Part shown: positions 10,781 through 20,561 of the stretch, piece after piece
How the letters are laid out: each line of letters starts with the position of its first letter
How positions within the stretch are numbered: the stretch's first letter is position 1
Position numbers and translations under genes: made by a program
The notes under the pieces: generated by a model
Seen by the model: the letters and a program-made list of their open reading frames with translations, nothing else
Databases searched by the model: none
What the model was told of the DNA's origin: nothing
From: Stenocarpella maydis
Lineage: Eukaryota; Ascomycota; Sordariomycetes; Diaporthales; Diaporthaceae
Direction: 5' to 3'
Length of the DNA: 26,419 nucleotides
Assembly: GCA_002270565.1 (NCBI GenBank)
Contig: NQMI01000271.1
Coordinates: 1 to 26,419, forward strand

Positions 10781-11497
10781 TGCAGACCGTGGGACTCAGA
10801 TAGGACCCCTAGTAGTTAATGGTTGAGGGTGTAGGAAGAAGAGATGAGTGATGGCTGGGTGAGAATATCACGGAGCGAATGAGATGGAATAGCGGTTGTA
10901 ATTACAGATAGGACTCCTTCGGCTTGAGGTAAGGGAGATACCATGTAGTCCCGACACGTTGGACAACAGCGGGTGAGGGATCGGTATGCAAGATAACCTT
11001 ACTCTTCTTATGAGATTGCCCGTCATCTTTTATTCCAGGAACCTGTGCTGCAGCCCTGCAAGCAAGATCCGGACTTGTCATGCGTACTCCGTAGAGTTGG
11101 TGGGGCCCTGGACTTGCTGCCTCGGCTGCTCAGGGGCATGTCGCCGACCACGGCTCCGATTACAGGTGTATCTGCACGGACCATCGGGCGCACGTGGCGG
11201 CCGCGGCCTTCCAACTTCGTGGGAAGCCGCATCTGGCCAGGGATCGGCATCTTCAACCTCGACGTCCTTTGTATTTTGTTCGTGTCCGTCCTCCTTTGCC
11301 GGAAGGTGCTGTGTGTCTCTGCCGCCTTCCCCCCTCTCCATCATATCCCATTACTATGCTCTCTGGCGAACGCTTGAACCGACGATGATTGCCATAACGA
11401 TTAGATGACCTCGAAATAGGAAGACTGGCGGATGAGATAAGCTGTAGAGGGAGGGAGAGGGCCATCGGCAGCGTGCACAAGAGTGGCAGATGTCGCC
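10781..11497. promoter_or_regulatory. Divergent promoter region of the hydrolase and MAU2
   Basis: These 717 nt separate two divergent start codons and must contain both promoters and 5' leaders. An inverted TACGGAGTA copy lies at 11085-11093. Immediately before MAU2 there is a four-codon uORF (11490-11501; Met-Ser-Pro-stop) overlapping the main start as ATGA. Other open frames are short and featureless. Confidence 0.6.
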
Positions 11498-14400
11498 ATG
11501 AACAACTGGGGCCAGCAGCCTCCGGGCCATGGGCAGGCCTACAATGGCCACGGCTATCAACAGATGCCCCCTCAGCCGGGATATACGCAGCACCAACAGC
11601 AACATCAGCCGCAGCTTCAACAGCTGCAGCAGCAGCAGCAGCAGCAGGTTCATCAGCAGCAGTTCCATCCACAGCAGCAGCAGCACCCGCACCCGCACCC
11701 GCAACAGCAACAACAATATGGAACCGGGAACTCGATGGCATATATGGGCAATCAACAATATCAGGCAGACGCCAACTTCCTCCCAGCGCCGGCCCAGCAC
11801 CCACAGATGCAGGCCAGGCCACAATTTGCCCACGTTCAAGTACACCACCAGGCGCCTCAGGCACACCCCCACGCCATGAACAACTTTCATGCGCAGCACC
11901 AGCACCAGCACCACCAGCAGCAGCACCAGCAACAACGCCAGCACCAACAGCGACGACAGTCACTCCAGCAGCAGCATCAGCAGCCCTTCGGCAATGGCGC
12001 GTTCCAGCACCACGCACAAGTGCCACAGCTCCAGCCTCAGCAACTGCCTCCACCCCAAACTCAACCTCAATCCCAATGTCTTTCCCAGACAAACTACGCA
12101 CCGCAAGTAGCGACCCCTTCTCCAAGACCGATACAACAGCGCGTCCCCTCACAACCAGCGCAGCCTCTACAAACACAGCAGCATCAGCATCAGCATCAGC
12201 AGCCGCTGCCGCCTTTACAACCTCAGCAACACCCAATACACCATCCGCAGCAGCTCATCCCCCAGAAGCGACGATCGGTGCAGCAGCTGCAATCGCCGCG
12301 CATGAACAGCCCGCGTATGCCACCAGGGCAGCTGCAGCAGACACAACAACTGCAATCCCCGCGGGTCAGCAGCCCGCACGTACAGCCAGGGCAGCTGCAG
12401 GTAGCAGCGAAGCCGTACCCGTCCCCACGAGTGAGCAGTCCACATATACAACCGTCACAGCTGCAGGCCGCACAGCCATATCAGTCCCCGACGATCAACA
12501 GCCCACACATACAACCATCGCAGCTACAGGCAGCACAGCCAGTTCAGTCACCACGGGTCAACAGCCCTCACATACAACCTTCGCAGCTACAGGCAGCCCC
12601 ATCATATCAACCCCCACAACTACAAAGTTCGTACATACAACCCTCGCAGCTCCAGGCAGCGCCGCAGTACCAGTCTCCACCAGTGAACAGCCCACACATA
12701 CAGCCTGCACAGCTACAGGCTACACGACCGAACCAGTCTCCACGAGTGGGAGGTGCACACATGCCCTCAGCGAAACCACCCCTGCCACAGCAGTTGCAGT
12801 CTCCCCGGGCGACCACTTCGAACATCCCATCGCCTCAGCTGCAGCCTGCGCCGAAGCTACAGTCTCCACGAGTGAGCAGTAAACCAGCGCCAGAGGCTCC
12901 TGCGCAGCCAGCTCTTGGCGCACAAATGCCTCTCAAGATCGAATCGCGGGTGCCATCTCCGGCACAGACGCCGCGCGTTGTGCAACCACCGCAACCTCAA
13001 GAGCACAAACAACCCGTTCCAGCGGCTCAGCCACAGCCACAGCGGCATGTATCTGACAGCATTGATCCCACCCAACTCATGTTGAAGCGAGAGCCGGCGG
13101 TTCCAGCGAGGAAGTCCTTGCCAGCGCCTGTCACAAAGTCACCGAGTATCTCGACCAAATCCCCAAGCATGTCGAATGCGCACACGCCAACCAATCACTT
13201 CGACACACCTGCTGTCTTGATTTGCGTCGCAGATGACTGCTTTCAAACCGCCCATGCGGCTGCACAGGACATCGTCACCTCGCTGCATAAGCAGCGTGTT
13301 GACGAGTACTATAAACTCATCGCGACAGGCCTTGGGTGCCTCGATGCCGCGCTCAACTTGAATAAGCTGCAAGCACGCCCCGAGGCGAACATCCGGCTGC
13401 GATATGCGACAGCACTGAGCGAGGAAACCGACAATCTGATGGAGGCGGAGACCGCCCTAACCAAGGGCATCGCAGTCTGTGAAAAGAACCGACTCATGGA
13501 CCTGAAATATTGCATGCAATTCCAGCTGCTCAAGGTCCTGTTCAGGAGAAACCGCAAGGCCGCCTTCGTGGAGTTAGACAAGAACATCCAGGATGCGATC
13601 ACGTACAAGGCGGTCGACTGGGTGTACGCCTTCAGATTCCTCAGGGCTTCTCTTCACCTCCATTCTAGCAACCCAGCCGATGTGCATGCCCTAGAAAATC
13701 TCCGCAGTATCACTAACCTCTCGAGGGACCGAGGTGACCATGCGATAACTGTCATGTCATCCCTCCTCGAGGGCATAGTTCACCTCAAGGCCAGGAAAGA
13801 AGACTCAATCGTACGGGTGCAGACGTGCATCGCACAAGCATCGAGATACCAGCTTGACCCGTCTGTTCAGATACCGCAGGTCGAAGTGCTCACCCTGCTT
13901 CTGGACCTTGCCTGCACGTTGCAGCAGAAGGCACCCCAGGTTGCCATGCAGAAGCTCAAGGCACTACAAGCCCGCATGGATGAACTTGTACAAGCGCATG
14001 ACTGGGACAAGATGCTGGACGTACTCCATCTTCCGCTGAAGAGACAGCCCAATTCGAGCGCGTCTGTTACCAGCGATACGAAGACCATTATTCTACCGGG
14101 AGATGGGGAGCATAACTTTATTGTCTTATCATTCGTCACCAAAGTCCATGCATTCGTTCTTGCGTAAGGCTCGGAAGGACCTCAGCTCAACAAATGAGGC
14201 TAACTGCTTTCCAGATACGTCCTGAGCGGCCTGGCACTGTTGTACCAGGGAGCCAAGAGCGAAAAGGTCATGGAATACTGGTCCGAGGCGTTGAACATGC
14301 TCGGAAAGAGTAAGCAGTGTGCCCGCGTCATCTCGTTGGTTTCACCTCTAACCTATAGTTGACATGTTAGCACCATCACACGCTCGACCACCTGCTCACT

Positions 14401-15209
14401 CACTGCCCATGGCATTAGAACAGGCCAGATGGCAAGCAGAGGTGAAGCGCTACGTCTACGCCTTGATTGCACTAATATCAGCTACGCGTACACAGTGGAA
14501 CAGGGTGCATGATTGCATCCAGAAGATTGAAGCGCTGAGCCCGAAGCCCGAGGGTGGCAGGCTTGGCCTGCTGGTGCTCTACGTAACAGGAGTGTACCAT
14601 CAGGGCACTGGTGACATCGCCAGAGCGCTCGAGATATACAGCGACCAACGTTTTGCTATTCCAGTCGCCGGCGCTGATGACAGCAAGCCTGGGGCACCGC
14701 CTCCTGAGGTAGCCCTCCTCGCAGCCATGAACAAGATATGGATCATGCAGGACTCATCACACAGGGACGACGGAGAGCTTACCGAGCTTCTTGAGAAGAT
14801 CACGCCGTACTGTTCGGACCACGCCGATGTCGACATCCGCACTGCCTTCAACCTCATGCAAGCAGCACTTGAGACCGAACCACGCCAATCGATGCGGACG
14901 GTCAAGAATCATATCCAGGTGGGACTTAAGTGGGCACAGGGTGCGAACAACACGCAGCTTCTTGCCGTGGCTCTCAACCTCATGCGGTCGGTGCTCTTCG
15001 AGAACGTTGTGGGTGACCAAGCTGTGAAGAGCGCCAAGGCCGGACGACAGCAGGCCCACAAGGCGGGAAACCTGCTGTGGATGAGTGTAGCCGACGGCAT
15101 GCTTGCGCAGACGGTGGAGATGCAGGGGCAGGTTGACGAGGCGGAACGGCTACGCCATGACGGGACGCGTTTTGCGAACCAGGCTTTTACGAGGCCTGAC
15201 AGCGATTGA
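11498..15209 (+). CDS. MAU2: Cohesin loading factor subunit MAU2/SCC4
   Basis: Exons 11498-14163, 14215-14309 and 14359-15209; introns 14164-14214 (51 nt) and 14310-14358 (49 nt) have GTAAGG/GTAAGC donors, CTAAC branches and AG acceptors. The product is 1203 aa. Mau2/Scc4 pairs with Nipped-B/Scc2 to load cohesin on chromatin. The conserved helical TPR-like cohesin-load region occupies about 569-1190 (for example the KGIAVCEKNRLMDLKYCMQF segment and, in exon 3, NLMQAALETEP). About 560 N-terminal residues are disordered: a Gln/His-rich part (about 1-260), nine 21-residue repeats (265-461), then Pro/Ser-rich linker. The ATG at 11498 has a good context (GCCATGA); an in-frame GTG at 11483 is not a plausible start. 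The N-terminal extension makes the protein much longer than the yeast and animal proteins (about 620 aa), though Gln-rich N-termini are usual in filamentous fungi. Confidence 0.93.
11592..11717 (+). repeat. CAG/CAA-rich polyglutamine-coding tract in MAU2
   Basis: Mixed CAG and CAA codons encode short Gln runs broken by His, Pro and Leu, including an uninterrupted seven-Gln stretch near 11628-11648. A second Gln/His-rich stretch lies at about 11890-11980. Confidence 0.85.
12290..12880 (+). repeat. 63-bp coding minisatellite in MAU2
   Basis: Nine degenerate units plus a partial tenth encode a 21-residue repeat of consensus QSPxVNSPHIQPSQLQAAxx (residues about 265-461). One unit has 22 residues, so the reading frame is kept. 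The central units (about 12420-12720) are the most alike; the outer ones are diverged. Confidence 0.88.
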
Positions 15210-15783
15210 GAAATACGCGATTCACTAACGGGGCCGTGGACATCATTGTCCATGGTTACGAAGCCTGACACGGTTAATGATTGTGACCAGGACTTTCTGT
15301 GAAGGAAAGTCGCGTCGAGGACACAATGGCCTGGACATTCGCCTCAGGTGTCCAAAAAGTAATGTTGCATGAGTTGAGGGGAGAATCTGGTCAGCAGTGT
15401 GGGCGTTCAACCTGGAGGCGGTTTTGCATGTGATGAGGGAGTACTGATCTTTAGGTGCTTTGCTGGGCTGGGTTTAAGATATACCCCTTCTGTAGCTGTG
15501 GACTCTGTTCAAAGTGTGTATTTGTCGTTGGGGTAAAGCTCCAAATCTATGCATTTTATGTCCTTTTAAGTGCAGTCCTGTCTCGCGATTGGGCGAATTT
15601 TGGGGGATCCCCGGAGCACCGCCCCCGAAGCCCACCCACAGCAGCAGCTAAGATCCCTGCACTAACAGGCGGGTATCTTATCGTGCCCGCACATGCATGG
15701 GAATTTTTTCCCCCAGGCGGTTCTGCATTTGCCATCGTCATCCAGACCTGCCACGACGCACTTACCCGCCAATTGCGTGAACG
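15210..15783. promoter_or_regulatory. MAU2 3' region and PET127 promoter/leader
   Basis: These 574 nt between two same-strand genes hold no recognised gene. Two upstream ATGs lie close to PET127: 15693 opens a 92-codon frame overlapping the PET127 start in another frame, and 15697 opens a 27-codon frame that stops at 15778-15780, three bases before the PET127 ATG. Whether they are in the mRNA depends on the unknown transcription start. Confidence 0.5.
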
Positions 15784-18700
15784 ATGCTCTCCCTGAGGCT
15801 GAGAGGCGCTCGTGGCATCCGCACACGCTATGTTTGCTCCTCTTGTTGCGCGCATGTCCTCCGGGGCACAGGCGCCCACTGTCGCGGGGTCGCTGCAACG
15901 CGAACATACGCGACCAAGGAGGCTGCAGATCCGTCTCCTGGGGAGTCTCCAGAGGACTTGAACTCTCCTGACGCCACGAAAGAGCCGGAACCAGCACAGC
16001 CTCCGAAGGTGCGCAGACTGGAAACAAAAAAGGAGGACAAGAAGAAAGATGTCAAGACCAAAGAAAGCGAAAACCCAGCCCCCCGAAAAAAGAAGAAGGC
16101 ACCGAATCCGTCCGACGCCAACAAGGACCAGACTGTAAAGGCTGTCAAAACCCCGAAAACCCCGAAAACCCCCGATACAACGGTCAAGCTGTGGCAGGAA
16201 ACACTTGACGTCCTGAAGAATCTCCAAAAGGCGCAAGACGCCGCTGAGCACGCAGCGGCGGGTCAAGCCATGCCGAATGGAGATGTGGGCGCAAAAGGCG
16301 ACGGAGGGGCGAAACGCTCGTTGAAGTCGCAATTCCCACCAATGCAAAGCGGTTCGTCCAAGGCGGCCATAGAAAGACAAGCCAAGCTGCTTGAAGGGAC
16401 TCTGGACGTTCTCAAGAGCGTCTTGACGATCGAGGCCGACAAGAGAAGCAAGGCCGGCCAGACGGCCGGAAGTACGAAGACACCTAGTTCCGCGACGAAA
16501 CCTGGGCGCAAGCCGACGGCGGGCAAGAGCAAGAAAGACGAAGGCAAGAAATTGCCGGCGGGCAAGTCAGTGCCTTCCGAAGCTGCTGTGGCGCAAGGGT
16601 TTGCTGCTCTGGTACAGACCGCCCGAGCGAACGAGAAGGATACTGCTGAGAAAGAAGTGCCTGGACAAGAGGTGCCTAAGAAAAAGAGCGTGGGAAAGGC
16701 CCCGTCAGCGCGGTCTAGTAGCTTGAAGAACAATGCTGCACCAGACAAGGACGGGCACTCTTGGGGCTCCACCAAGACTCCCAGAAATATCAAGAAGATT
16801 CGAACCAAAAACGAAGGGCTCCAACCTATCCCCGTGGACACAGCACCGGTGCCCCGTGTAGAATACGGCCTTGATCGTGTCCTGTTCAACGAAGGCGTCT
16901 ACGTGCTGCAAGACCCTCGTACAAGGGTATTCAATTTCGATCCCTACCTCGCTACCATCATGCCCGTGAGCGAATTCGATTTCGACGCGTTGAAGCAATA
17001 TGTTACATCGTCGAAAGACACGACACTGATCGGGGTGGCCAAGAAGCACAACAAGAAGTTTACGGGATCCACGTCCAGCATGACGTCGACACTGGGACAC
17101 TTCCACTATCTCCTGTCGTCGTGGAGGCCCATAAATCCGGAGCGCATCTCAAGGGGTTATGTGCCCGATAGTAGCAATTTTGGCGCAATCCTTAGGGCAC
17201 CTGCGGCGACGTTCTTGCACTACAAAGATGGCACTTATGCTATCGATGCGGACAAGGAGTACGATACGGACACCGTCCTCAGCATGCTCGGAAAGTCCAT
17301 GGAGAAGCTCCTCACGGCCCCCAAGGAGGAGTACGAGAAGTACCGCCGGTCCAACTCGCACCAGCTCACAGAGGAGGAGCGGAATGCGGACGAGTCGTAT
17401 CATTACACGACGTTTGGTGATTTCATGATGCGGTCTCAGTTGGACGCGTATGACCCGCGGCTTCCCGGAACCGGGGTGTTCGATCTCAAGACCAGGGCCG
17501 TCGTCAGCATCCGTATGGATGCCAAGAACCACCATAAGGGTGTCGGGTACGAAATCCGTCAGCGCCAGGGACAGTGGGAGTCGTTTGAGCGGGAATACTA
17601 CGACATGATCCGCCTCGCATTCCTCAAGTATTCTTTGCAAGTTCGCATGGGCCGCATGGACGGTATATTTGTTGCGTACCATAACACGCAGCGCATATTC
17701 GGCTTCCAGTATATTCCTCTCGAGGAGATGGACCTGTCCATTCATGGCACCACGGACCTGACCACGGGCCATCGGGAATTCATGGCCAGTCTCGAGCTGT
17801 ACGAGGAATTGCTTCAGAAGGCGACGGAGAGATTCCCGAATCAGTCGCTTAGGGTTCATGTCGAAACGAGGCCGTCGACGGTCGTACCGTTCATGTATTT
17901 CTTTGCCGAGCCGGTCAACGACGACGAGATCAAGGCGATTCAGGAACAAAACAAGGAAGAAGGCGAGAAGTTCCAAGAAGAAGTGCTCGGTATCAAACGC
18001 AAGCCGAGCGCACCGGAGGAAGCGGTCACGGCAGATCTGGACCAATCGGTGGAAGCTTCCGCCGAGGATTTCGAAGCAGCCGAGGTCAACTCGGCGTCCA
18101 AGGGGGAGGAAGTCGAAGAAGCGAGAGAGGCCGAGGAGGACGCCCAAGAGATAGACGAGGATGGCAGCGAGGACGTATGGGAGGATATGATGGAGGTCGT
18201 CGAGCAAACTATGGAGAGCGACGCTCAGGGGATCTCAGCGATCCGTGATGCTATCGAGGACGCGCTCGAGCAGAGCGGACTTCTTCAAGCAAGGTCCTCG
18301 GAGGAGGCTGAGCAATATGTGGAGGCGCTTTTGAAGGCGATGGTCGATGTTGACGGCGAGAAGGCCTCCACCAGCGAGGAGGCCGTAGCGGAGGTTCTCG
18401 AGGGCGAGAACCAGATCTCCGAGCAACAAAACCCAGCTCAAGACGTGCGTGCCGCCGTGGAGACTGGCACCGCCGAACAGGGCGATAGCAGCCCTCCGGC
18501 ACCCCAGAGGACGCGTTTCTCCTTCCTTTCCAGCTGGTTCAGCTCTGGCACCAAGAAGGCAGACACCACAGCCAAGCAAGACGTAACTTCCCAGCCAGAG
18601 TCAGAACAGAACATCAGCACATTGCCTGGGGAAGACCCAGCGGTCAAGGATGATGCTCCGGAGGCAGCTGTAGCAGAGAGCAAAGCTGGAGACGACAAGC

Positions 18701-19788
18701 CGGATGACAGCCTGAAGGATCTCCTCATAAAACTGACCACACGCATCGGATCTTCCAGCGAAGCTCAGAAGGCAACCGAAGAACTATCTGAGGATCAAGC
18801 TAAGCTGCGGAACTTCGAGAGCATCCTGTTGGATATGATGCCCAAGACGCAGGAGGCGCCCGAGGAGGCAGAGGCGGAGGGGGATGTCGCGTTGACGGGC
18901 GACAAGAGCACGGAAGCCCCCAAAGATACGCCAGCGGCCGCCAGCGGCGGCGAGGAGCCCACAACCAAGCCGGTGCTCGGCCTGATCCTCACCGTGCGCA
19001 ACAAAGTCAATCGCAAATACGTGCAGCGGCCAGAGAAGCTGGCCCCCGGGGACAAGTGGCAAGTGGAGTACACCATCGAGGAGGTGGCCGAGGACAAGGT
19101 GCAGAGCCTCTACGAGCAGATCAAGAAGCGGCGGCGCGCCGCTCACTACAAGGAGCCCGGCAGGGACGTCTTCCGGTCGGCCTTTGACGGCCAGCTCCCA
19201 TACTACAGCCAGGCGGGCATGAAGTTCAGGAAGGAGGAGACGAAGCTCGCACAGAAGCTACCGCTGCGCGTCGCCTGGCGGGACCAGCCGCTGTGGCTGC
19301 CTAACTCCGGTACCGATGCCGCAAGTGGCCACACACCCTCGAACGGCATCACTGACAATGTCCAGGAGCAAGAGGGGAAGCACAAGAGTCCCTCTAAGCT
19401 GTCCTCCGAGCGACTACGAATTAGTGTCCGCCGCACTGTTACGGGGCCCCGGGATGTGATGCCCGTTGAACGAAAGAAGGCGGTGTCGTGGAAGGGGGCA
19501 GTGGACAAGCTAAAGGCAGAGGGGAAGAGGCCTTTTGACAGCAATCAGTCGGAGACGTCGCCTGAAAAGCTAATGATGAAGGCGAAGGGGCCATTGGTTG
19601 GAAATGAACCTACCATGACGACGAAGAAGACCGTCGTGGAAGAGGAGAGCGTTGTGGAGGTGGTCGAGAAGCGCTCGACGTCGTTCCGGGAATGGAGGGA
19701 GAGAAGCCAGGAGGCGCAGGCCAAAGACAAAGACAAAGAGCAGGAGGGTGGCAATGGTGAGGGCCAGGAGAAGGAAAAGGACCCTTGA
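15784..19788 (+). CDS. PET127: Mitochondrial mRNA-processing protein Pet127
   Basis: A single exon of 1334 codons. Pet127 acts in mitochondria in 5' processing and turnover of RNA and belongs to the PD-(D/E)XK nuclease superfamily; exonuclease activity is reported for a Candida relative. The N-terminus is Arg-rich and acid-free (MLSLRLRGARGIRTRYVC...), a good mitochondrial presequence. Residues about 46-350 are basic low complexity with a KTPKTPKTP repeat near 121. The conserved core starts near 355 (VEYGLDRVLFNEGVY) and runs to about 739, with the likely nuclease residues Asp557 (YDPRLPG) and Asp567-x-Lys569 (FDLKTR), then FLKYSLQVRMGRMDGIFVAYHNT. An acidic Glu/Asp/Ser/Ala-rich insertion (about 740-1060) separates the core from the C-terminal family block (GLILTVRNKVNRKYVQRPEKL, about 1066-1165). 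A charged tail follows. The length clearly exceeds yeast Pet127 (about 800 aa). Confidence 0.9.
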   Translation: MLSLRLRGARGIRTRYVCSSCCAHVLRGTGAHCRGVAATRTYATKEAADPSPGESPEDLNSPDATKEPEPAQPPKVRRLETKKEDKKKDVKTKESENPAPRKKKKAPNPSDANKDQTVKAVKTPKTPKTPDTTVKLWQETLDVLKNLQKAQDAAEHAAAGQAMPNGDVGAKGDGGAKRSLKSQFPPMQSGSSKAAIERQAKLLEGTLDVLKSVLTIEADKRSKAGQTAGSTKTPSSATKPGRKPTAGKSKKDEGKKLPAGKSVPSEAAVAQGFAALVQTARANEKDTAEKEVPGQEVPKKKSVGKAPSARSSSLKNNAAPDKDGHSWGSTKTPRNIKKIRTKNEGLQPIPVDTAPVPRVEYGLDRVLFNEGVYVLQDPRTRVFNFDPYLATIMPVSEFDFDALKQYVTSSKDTTLIGVAKKHNKKFTGSTSSMTSTLGHFHYLLSSWRPINPERISRGYVPDSSNFGAILRAPAATFLHYKDGTYAIDADKEYDTDTVLSMLGKSMEKLLTAPKEEYEKYRRSNSHQLTEEERNADESYHYTTFGDFMMRSQLDAYDPRLPGTGVFDLKTRAVVSIRMDAKNHHKGVGYEIRQRQGQWESFEREYYDMIRLAFLKYSLQVRMGRMDGIFVAYHNTQRIFGFQYIPLEEMDLSIHGTTDLTTGHREFMASLELYEELLQKATERFPNQSLRVHVETRPSTVVPFMYFFAEPVNDDEIKAIQEQNKEEGEKFQEEVLGIKRKPSAPEEAVTADLDQSVEASAEDFEAAEVNSASKGEEVEEAREAEEDAQEIDEDGSEDVWEDMMEVVEQTMESDAQGISAIRDAIEDALEQSGLLQARSSEEAEQYVEALLKAMVDVDGEKASTSEEAVAEVLEGENQISEQQNPAQDVRAAVETGTAEQGDSSPPAPQRTRFSFLSSWFSSGTKKADTTAKQDVTSQPESEQNISTLPGEDPAVKDDAPEAAVAESKAGDDKPDDSLKDLLIKLTTRIGSSSEAQKATEELSEDQAKLRNFESILLDMMPKTQEAPEEAEAEGDVALTGDKSTEAPKDTPAAASGGEEPTTKPVLGLILTVRNKVNRKYVQRPEKLAPGDKWQVEYTIEEVAEDKVQSLYEQIKKRRRAAHYKEPGRDVFRSAFDGQLPYYSQAGMKFRKEETKLAQKLPLRVAWRDQPLWLPNSGTDAASGHTPSNGITDNVQEQEGKHKSPSKLSSERLRISVRRTVTGPRDVMPVERKKAVSWKGAVDKLKAEGKRPFDSNQSETSPEKLMMKAKGPLVGNEPTMTTKKTVVEEESVVEVVEKRSTSFREWRERSQEAQAKDKDKEQEGGNGEGQEKEKDP

Positions 19789-20561
19789 TACGGTGGCAAG
19801 CCGGGTGAGGTGGTGGACTTGTGATCTCATGTTGTATTATTACGGTATAGAATGTGTAGAGGCACTCCCCGGTGGGCGGGAAGGACGCTTGCATAACCTG
19901 ATCTTATCCACTCATGCGAAGAGATGTATTTCAAACTACCTAGGTTGGGTGTTGGCCCATGCTACTCATGCTAGGCTGTTTGGATTTCAGGCTGTTGGCA
20001 AGGGGAAATAAATTGGATAGCGCTGCAGAGGTTTAGAAGTCGCGTCGGCCTAGTGCCGAATTATTTTCAAGCGCACATGAGACCATGGCATACAATTCAA
20101 CAAATGAAGCCTCTTTTTCATACATGAAATTGAACATGGCCGGCCATAAGGAGACAGGCTCACGCAGGGGGACATGGGCGGCCAGGAGGACGCACGTGAC
20201 CCTCTTCTCCTTACTCGATATGGACTAGCTTGAGCGGCGAGACGCACGGACTGCAGACGGCACTGTGCGCCCAGCTTACGGCAAACTCGCAAAACCCACC
20301 AAACCCAAAATTTCTCGAATTTGGCAGCATTTCGGCCTTTGCAGTCGATGACCTCTCTCCCCCTCAACCAACCCGCCGACACAACCAACCAGCCATCGAC
20401 ACTCCCAGGTCAGTCTGCAACCTGATCCTCTCCTCCCGAAGAAGATCTTCCATTGGGGATTTCTGCGTCAATTGGAGCAAGACTGAACCTCGAAAGGAAA
20501 AAGAAAAGAAGTTTACTGACTTGCATTTCTCCGACTGAAGCAGGCCGATTCTTGGGCAAAA
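19789..20561. promoter_or_regulatory. PET127 3' region and RPL4 promoter/leader
   Basis: These 773 nt separate two same-strand genes. A polyadenylation-like AATAAA lies at 20007-20012, about 220 nt after the PET127 stop. Pyrimidine- and CCAACC-rich sequence around 20355-20410 fits an RPL4 leader. No further gene was recognised. Confidence 0.55.
20409..20543 (+). other. Probable 5'-UTR intron of RPL4
   Basis: A CAG|GTCAGT donor at 20409, an ACTGAC branch site at 20515-20520 and a CAG acceptor at 20541-20543 lie 18 nt upstream of the RPL4 ATG. Leader introns are common in fungal ribosomal protein genes. Only splice motifs support this; there is no coding constraint to confirm it. Confidence 0.45.

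Noticed and set aside
11483..11497. GTG-initiated extension of MAU2
   Set aside because: Nuclear genes rarely start at GTG and the ATG at 11498 has a strong context.
11473..12882. 469-codon Ala/Thr/Pro-rich frame overlapping MAU2 and a 327-codon antisense frame (11253-12236)
   Set aside because: CAG/CAA-rich sequence reads as GCA/ACA in the next frame and lacks stops; no domain, and MAU2 continues into conserved exons in its own frame.
17149..18207. 352-codon antisense frame under PET127
   Set aside because: It is antisense to conserved Pet127 core sequence and has no recognisable domain.
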